This document shows, one piece after another, positions 6,186 through 9,864 of a stretch of DNA of 9,864 nt (positions are counted from its first letter, which is position 1; every line of letters begins with the position of its first letter). This DNA is from Roseburia sp. (GTDB lineage Bacteria; Bacillota; Clostridia; Lachnospirales; Lachnospiraceae), in the NCBI GenBank assembly GCA_003483745.1, contig DMYD01000009.1, forward strand, positions 83,106 to 92,969, written 5' to 3'. Made by a program: the position numbers and the translations under genes. Below the pieces are notes generated by a model. The model ran no database searches, was not told the origin of the DNA, and worked only from the letters and a program-made list of their open reading frames with translations.

Positions 6186-6216
6186 AAAACTCCTTTCCTG
6201 CGCCCTCAATACGCAT

Positions 6217-6250
6217 ATCAGGTCTTTGTAAATGCAAATCCTGATTTTTT
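6217..6250. promoter_or_regulatory. Hairpin in the thrH leader, terminator-shaped on the plus strand
   Basis: ATCAGG (6217-6222) pairs with CCTGAT (6240-6245), and the inner TTTG/CAAA (6225-6228 with 6235-6238) continues the stem. On the plus strand it is followed directly by TTTTTATT, like an intrinsic terminator, although no plus-strand gene precedes it. On the minus strand the hairpin lies in the thrH 5' leader, 32 nt upstream of the ATG. Confidence 0.4.
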
Positions 6251-6293
6251 ATTCTTTCGCCTCTGCTTTCGTTTTGTAACACTTTACCTCGTT

Positions 6294-6322
6294 ATACTAT
6301 CATACTATTTTGTTTGTTTCAA
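6294..6322 (-). promoter_or_regulatory. Candidate thrH promoter
   Basis: On the minus strand, TTGAAA (revcomp of 6317-6322), a 17-nt spacer, then TAGTAT (revcomp of 6294-6299). Nearby TATGAT and TATAAC are alternative -10s at less standard spacing. The leader would be about 100 nt and contain the hairpin at 6217-6250. Confidence 0.4.
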
Positions 6323-6393
6323 TTCCAGTTTTCATTTTTGACATTCGCAACTGCCATATTTTATTACACGATTTTCCAACTGTCTCTTTAAAC

Positions 6394-6966
6394 TTACTCT
6401 TTCTTCTGCTCATACTGCTTTAACAGCCTGTCATACTCATGATTTATTTCCTGAAGTGTTTCCGTATCCCCACAGAGATTATCCGGGTGATAAATTTTTA
6501 ACAGTTGTTTATATCTTTTCTTCAGAGCCGTCTTACTTTCCACACCGATAAAAAACAATTCCCCGCGAACCACATTTTCTGTACCCACAGTCAGCATATC
6601 ACGTGCCTCCTGTTCTCTGACATACTTATAAAAATCGCGCTGTTTCTTCATCTGGATCTTTTCATCCGCAAGCTGTGAAAGTTCCTCCTCTAATATTTTC
6701 CACTTTGTTTCAAACAGCTGTTTTTCCCGCTTCATGCTGTCTTTTTCAAGTTGAACACGTGCAGAAAACTCCTTTTTCTCACGTTCAAAACTGCGTCGTT
6801 CTTCTTCTAATTTTCTCTTTTCTTCTAAAAAATCCTGCCTCTGCTGCTCTAATTCAGCAGTCTTTTTATATTTCCACTCCTGATGCAGGGTCTTTGTTCT
6901 TTTGATCCTGAAAACTGACCGATCCATTTTCCGCAAAAACCCCCTTTTAGTTACAAATTTTCTCAT
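6394..6966 (-). CDS. Coiled-coil protein with C-terminal J domain (DnaJ-like)
   Basis: 190 aa. After a basic N-terminus (1-35) comes a long, highly charged coiled coil (about 36-120, mostly E, K, R, Q). A short J domain follows at 136-186: LFFIGVESKTALKKRYKQLL, then IYHPDNLCGD, with the HPD motif at 160-162 that stimulates Hsp70/DnaK ATPase. There is no Gly/Phe linker, zinc finger or DnaJ C-terminal substrate domain, so it is not DnaJ itself. It is more likely a dedicated co-chaperone whose coiled coil supplies localisation or target binding. The start is uncertain: the ATG at 6966 has no usable ribosome site, whereas the ATG at 6927 (residue 14) has AAAAGGGGG about 12 nt upstream. The partner is unknown. 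No clear terminator follows. Confidence 0.8.
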   Translation of the reverse strand: MRKFVTKRGFLRKMDRSVFRIKRTKTLHQEWKYKKTAELEQQRQDFLEEKRKLEEERRSFEREKKEFSARVQLEKDSMKREKQLFETKWKILEEELSQLADEKIQMKKQRDFYKYVREQEARDMLTVGTENVVRGELFFIGVESKTALKKRYKQLLKIYHPDNLCGDTETLQEINHEYDRLLKQYEQKKE

Positions 6967-6986
6967 ACCTCTGCTGTCAATATGCT

Positions 6987-7020
6987 AAAACAGACAGAAA
7001 CCCCAAACCGGTTCTGTCCG
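6987..7020 (-). terminator. Terminator after dapL
   Basis: On the minus strand CGGACAGAA (7020-7012) pairs with TTCTGTCTG (6999-6991), nine pairs including one G-U, followed by TTTTA. It lies about 54 nt past the dapL stop and just upstream of the J-domain gene, so the latter probably needs its own promoter or readthrough. Confidence 0.6.
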
Positions 7021-7073
7021 TTTTATTCATGATCGTAATCTACACGAGGTTCACCCGGCAGTCTTATTAAATC

Positions 7074-8288
7074 TTATAATTTCTGTATTCTCTCCATAGC
7101 TGCAAGTGTATTCTCATAAGTTCCGAATGCTGTCAGTCTGAAATATCCCTCACCGCTCGGTCCGAATCCGGATCCCGGTGTACCAACCACATTGGCATTC
7201 TCAAGCAGATAGTCGAAGAAATCCCAGGACGTCATCTGATCTGGTGTTTTTAACCAGATATATGGTGCGTTTACACCGCCAAATACAGTATAGCCGACTT
7301 TCGTCAGACCTTCCTTGATGGCTTTTGCATTCTTCATATAATAACCGACCTGCTCTTTTAACTGTGCTTTTCCGGCATCGGAGTAAACTGCCTCACCGGC
7401 ACGCTGTACAATATAAGGCGCACCGTTAAACTTTGTTCCGTGGCGTCTTGCCCACATCGCATTTAAGGAGACATCCCCGCATTTTAATTCTTTTGGAACA
7501 ACCGTAAATCCAAGACGTACTCCGGTAAATCCTGCATTTTTAGAAAAACTGCGAAGCTCAATCGCACAGGTCTTTGCTCCCTCACACTCATAGATGGAAT
7601 GTGCCACATCATCCTCACTGATATATGCCTCATAAGCTGCATCGTAGATGATCACTGCACCGACTTTGTTTGCATAATCTACCCATTCCTGTAACTGTGA
7701 TTTCGTGATCGTTGTTCCGGTCGGGTTATTCGGCAGACACAGATAAATAACATCCGGTGTCTCTTTCGGAAGCTCCGGTACAAAATTATTATCACTGGTA
7801 CAAGGCATATAGATCACATCACTCCACATCTGTGTATCTGCATCATATGTACCGGTTCTTCCAGCCATAACATTAGAATCTACATAAACCGGATATACAG
7901 GATCACAGACAGCGATCTTATTATCCTGTGCAAAAATTTCCTGGATATTTCCGGAATCACTCTTTGCTCCGTCAGATACAAAAACTTCGTCAGCAGAGAT
8001 ATCGCATCCTCTTGCTTTGTAATCATTTGCCACAATGGCATTTCTTAAAAAGTCATATCCAAGATCCGGTGCATAACCGTGGAATGTTTCTGCATGTCCC
8101 ATCTCATCAACTGCTTTATGCATTGCATCGATAATAGCCGGCGCGATCGGCTGTGTCACATCACCGATACCAAGACGGATGATCTGTTTGTCCGGATTTG
8201 CTGCAGAATATGCGCTTACTTTCTTTGCAATGGTAGAAAATAAATAACTTCCCGGAAGTTTCTGATAATTGTCATTAATTTTAAACAT
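7074..8288 (-). CDS. dapL: LL-diaminopimelate aminotransferase
   Basis: A 404-aa class I/II aminotransferase that makes LL-diaminopimelate directly from tetrahydrodipicolinate using glutamate. It is a shortcut of lysine and peptidoglycan synthesis found in many Clostridia. The full-length family pattern is present: MFKINDNYQKLPGSYLFSTI start, RLGIGDVTQP (38-47), FHGYAPDLGYDFLR substrate loop (69-82), FVSDGAKSD (103-111), NNPTG (187-191), YDAAYE, and the PLP-binding K250 in SFSKNAGFTGVRLGF. ATG 8288 has GAGGAG (revcomp of 8295-8300) 6 nt upstream. It appears monocistronic, with its own promoter and terminator. No lysine riboswitch was seen in the short leader. Confidence 0.97.
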   Translation of the reverse strand: MFKINDNYQKLPGSYLFSTIAKKVSAYSAANPDKQIIRLGIGDVTQPIAPAIIDAMHKAVDEMGHAETFHGYAPDLGYDFLRNAIVANDYKARGCDISADEVFVSDGAKSDSGNIQEIFAQDNKIAVCDPVYPVYVDSNVMAGRTGTYDADTQMWSDVIYMPCTSDNNFVPELPKETPDVIYLCLPNNPTGTTITKSQLQEWVDYANKVGAVIIYDAAYEAYISEDDVAHSIYECEGAKTCAIELRSFSKNAGFTGVRLGFTVVPKELKCGDVSLNAMWARRHGTKFNGAPYIVQRAGEAVYSDAGKAQLKEQVGYYMKNAKAIKEGLTKVGYTVFGGVNAPYIWLKTPDQMTSWDFFDYLLENANVVGTPGSGFGPSGEGYFRLTAFGTYENTLAAMERIQKL

Positions 8289-8344
8289 GTCATACTCCTC
8301 ACTTTGCCTTCAAAATACAAGTTAACGTTATCTAACTGTCATAC

Positions 8345-8373
8345 AGTATAGCATTGTGTGATAGGTCGTGCAA
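8345..8373 (-). promoter_or_regulatory. dapL promoter
   Basis: On the minus strand TTGCAC (revcomp of 8368-8373), exactly 17 nt, then TATACT (revcomp of 8345-8350), with an extended TGC before the -10. The leader to the dapL ATG would be about 50 nt. This is one of the clearest sigma-A-type promoters in the window. Confidence 0.8.
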
Positions 8374-8474
8374 GTATTTTTTGTTTACCTGGAATCAAAA
8401 AATATTGTCTCACCTAATCTGATATTTTTTATCCATAATTCCGATCCCAAAATCATTGATTTAACAGGCTTATC

Positions 8475-9215
8475 TCATATTTTAGTTTCCGCCAGAAGTT
8501 CCACCCATGCCACGCGAAATCCTGCATTTGCAGCTACCCGCTGTGACGCAAGATTTGACATACTGGTTCCATAATACGGCACTTTTCCCAATTTCTCTAT
8601 CTCTTCTTTTAAAATTGTGACCAAAATGGTCGCGACATGTCTGCCCTCTGCCTCTTTTTCCACATTGATCCCGATCTGCCAGAACAGCGGACTGTCTGCG
8701 CTTGCCCCCGCCATGCCAATGATCTTTCCGTCTGAAATCGCTGCCACTCCCAGCATATCGGGTGATTTTTCGTCAAAGCAGAATGCCTCGTCAAACCGGT
8801 TGTCCCCTGCAAACTGCAGGATCTCCCCACGGTCATATGTTCGGATCTCAAACCCCGTTTCTTTTGCAGCACTCTCTGTCTCCGGCAGGAAAAACGGATG
8901 TGCTGTTTTTAACTGGCACCCGTATGGTTTTAAGATGTGATCCAGTTCCCGGAAGTTTGCGACATCCATAAACCATTCGCCCGGGCAGGTTTCGTATTTT
9001 TCGCGGCAGAGTTCTATGATCTCCTTTTTCCCAGTAAAGATCAGTTTCCTGTTGACTGCGGTTATTTTCAGGGCACAGTTGTCCTGGTCTTCGAATCTGC
9101 GGCGTCCTTCCAGGCTACGGTATTCGGTGAAGTGGTTTCTTTGATCGAGGATGTCTGCGGGGGTGCAGCAGTAGTCTAAGGCGAGCTGGTGGCTTAGTTG
9201 TGGTGTATATTTCAT
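8475..9215 (-). CDS. GNAT-family N-acetyltransferase-like protein
   Basis: A 246-aa soluble protein. The C-terminal half (about 123-246) has the GNAT pattern: the AAISDGKIIGMAGASAD strands, then IGINVEKEAEGRHVATILV (181-199), which fits motif A and the acetyl-CoA loop (E-G-R-H-V-A-T in place of R-G-x-G-x-A), and MSNLASQRVAANAGF, the usual N-x-x-S-x-x-x-x-x-x-x-G-F helix. The N-terminal half (1-120) is not a domain I can name; it resembles the N-terminal extension in some Clostridial two-domain GNAT proteins. ATG 9215 has AGGAGGAG (revcomp of 9224-9231) 8 nt upstream. The substrate is unknown. Confidence 0.82.
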   Translation of the reverse strand: MKYTPQLSHQLALDYCCTPADILDQRNHFTEYRSLEGRRRFEDQDNCALKITAVNRKLIFTGKKEIIELCREKYETCPGEWFMDVANFRELDHILKPYGCQLKTAHPFFLPETESAAKETGFEIRTYDRGEILQFAGDNRFDEAFCFDEKSPDMLGVAAISDGKIIGMAGASADSPLFWQIGINVEKEAEGRHVATILVTILKEEIEKLGKVPYYGTSMSNLASQRVAANAGFRVAWVELLAETKI

Positions 9216-9297
9216 CGTAGGTTCTCCTCCTGATTATAAAATTTCAGACATTGCTGCTGTTCACACCTATTGTGTAACCAGACATTTTCTATGTAGG

Positions 9298-9326
9298 ATT
9301 ATAACAGTCCTATCCCCTCCATTCAA
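9298..9326 (-). promoter_or_regulatory. Promoter of the GNAT gene
   Basis: On the minus strand TTGAAT (revcomp of 9321-9326), 17 nt, then a consensus TATAAT (revcomp of 9298-9303) preceded by TGT, an extended -10. The leader would be about 75 nt. Another TATAAT next to the ribosome site (around 9234) is too close to the start to be the promoter. Confidence 0.7.
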
Positions 9327-9378
9327 GAGACTCGTTTAAAAGAATGTTATCTTATGCTCTGATACCAGATAATAACTT

Positions 9379-9407
9379 TTTACTTCTACCCTGCTATATG
9401 GTACAAT
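9379..9407 (+). promoter_or_regulatory. Candidate promoter of the right-edge gene
   Basis: TTTACT (9379-9384), 17 nt, TACAAT (9402-9407) with TGG immediately before it (extended -10). The leader would be about 40 nt, leading to AAAGGA (9438-9443) and the ATG at 9454. Confidence 0.55.
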
Positions 9408-9453
9408 AAGAAATAATCTGACGGATTGGAATTTGACAAAGGAATGTGATTGT

Positions 9454-9864
9454 ATGAAGAAAAAAAGCATAATTGCAATATGTGCTGTATTAGTAATTTT
9501 AGTTTTGGCAGCAGTCCTTGTATTGACTGGAAACAGAGGAAATGTATCAAATGTTAATCGTGTTGTTGGTTACTCTGCACTCTATGGTGAAAATTCAATC
9601 AATGAAGCCTTTGACGTCATAGAGAAAAAATTTGCAAAAGATTTTGATGGTTGCACACTTACAGAACTTCGCTATGACAAGGATGTTGAAAACAGATTTG
9701 CAGAAGAAATTGAAAAGTATCACGAAGAAAATAATCAAGAACTTATTGTAGTATTATCAACCTTTAATACAGACGAAAAAGGTGGCGATGGAGGGTTCAA
9801 TTCTAATGATACATACGACAACTGGCAATGGTATTTAGTAAAAACGGCAGATAAAAAGAGTTGG
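9454..9864 (+). CDS. Membrane-anchored DUF4829-like protein, truncated by the window edge
   Basis: 137 codons are visible with no stop. The N-terminus is MKKKS followed by a hydrophobic stretch (about 5-25, IIAICAVLVILVLAAVLVL), a signal anchor or uncleaved signal; no lipobox cysteine is seen. The exported part has a GYSALYGENSINEAFDVIEK segment, then FDGCTLTELRYDKD, ELIVVLSTFNTDEKGGDGGF, and YDNWQWYLVK. This pattern (CTLTxLxYD, then a hydrophobic strand, GGDG, then W-x-W) resembles the DUF4829 family as I remember it. The function is unknown. ATG 9454 has AAAGGA 10 nt upstream. Base use is visibly more AT-rich than in the genes to the left. Confidence 0.75.
   Translation, partial: MKKKSIIAICAVLVILVLAAVLVLTGNRGNVSNVNRVVGYSALYGENSINEAFDVIEKKFAKDFDGCTLTELRYDKDVENRFAEEIEKYHEENNQELIVVLSTFNTDEKGGDGGFNSNDTYDNWQWYLVKTADKKSW

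Noticed and set aside
6079..6282. Minus-strand 67-codon open frame upstream of thrH
   Set aside because: It overlaps thrH in another frame, has no clear ribosome site and resembles nothing.
8320..8337. Operator-like palindrome AGTTA-N8-TAACT at the dapL transcription start
   Set aside because: The arms are only 5 bp in AT-rich sequence, with no second site or known matching regulator. It is too weak to call.
9260..9277. Inverted repeat TTCACAC/GTGTAA, and a CTGTTCAC match to the MITE end, in the GNAT leader
   Set aside because: The 8-bp match lacks the rest of the element and any flanking duplication. The inverted repeat is short and imperfect. Both are probably chance.

Overview
The window looks like chromosome from a low-to-moderate GC anaerobic Firmicute, most likely a Lachnospiraceae-type gut Clostridium. 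The grounds are strong AGGAGG-type ribosome binding sites, sigma-A promoters (several with an extended -10), an LL-diaminopimelate aminotransferase, LuxS, a ThrH-type phosphatase and a DUF4829-like protein. This is inference from gene content; no rRNA or other marker is present.

Layout, left to right. A small plus-strand gene of 59 codons (81-260) converges on a two-gene minus-strand amino-acid ABC transporter operon (435-2706), which has its own promoter and terminator. Then comes a minus-strand MTA/SAH-nucleosidase-like gene (2930-3721), divergent from plus-strand luxS (4057-4536). Together they could carry out successive steps of S-adenosylhomocysteine detoxification and AI-2 formation. 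LuxS ends at a 17-bp hairpin terminator shared with the converging minus-strand pair thrH then alpha/beta hydrolase (6185 down to 4699). Next on the minus strand are a coiled-coil/J-domain protein (6394-6966), dapL (7074-8288) and a GNAT-type protein (8475-9215). A plus-strand, more AT-rich gene of DUF4829 type begins at 9454 and runs off the right edge.

Two things stand out. First, the ABC transporter's fused binding-protein/permease polypeptide has its binding-protein halves in reversed order: lobe-2 half first, lobe-1 half second, then permease. This is a circular permutation cut at the inter-lobe hinge. Second, the nucleosidase gene is bracketed by two nearly identical 134-bp elements (2825-2958 and 3862-3995) with 12-bp terminal inverted repeats. 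Each element has its own perfect 8-bp target-site duplication, so they are miniature non-autonomous transposons (MITEs) that inserted independently. The left copy landed in the last codons of the nucleosidase gene and gave it a new C-terminal tail and stop codon; the uninterrupted ancestral end can be reconstructed. The right copy sits 61 bp upstream of luxS in the divergent control region.

No RNA genes, CRISPR array, complete insertion sequence or recognisable riboswitch was seen.
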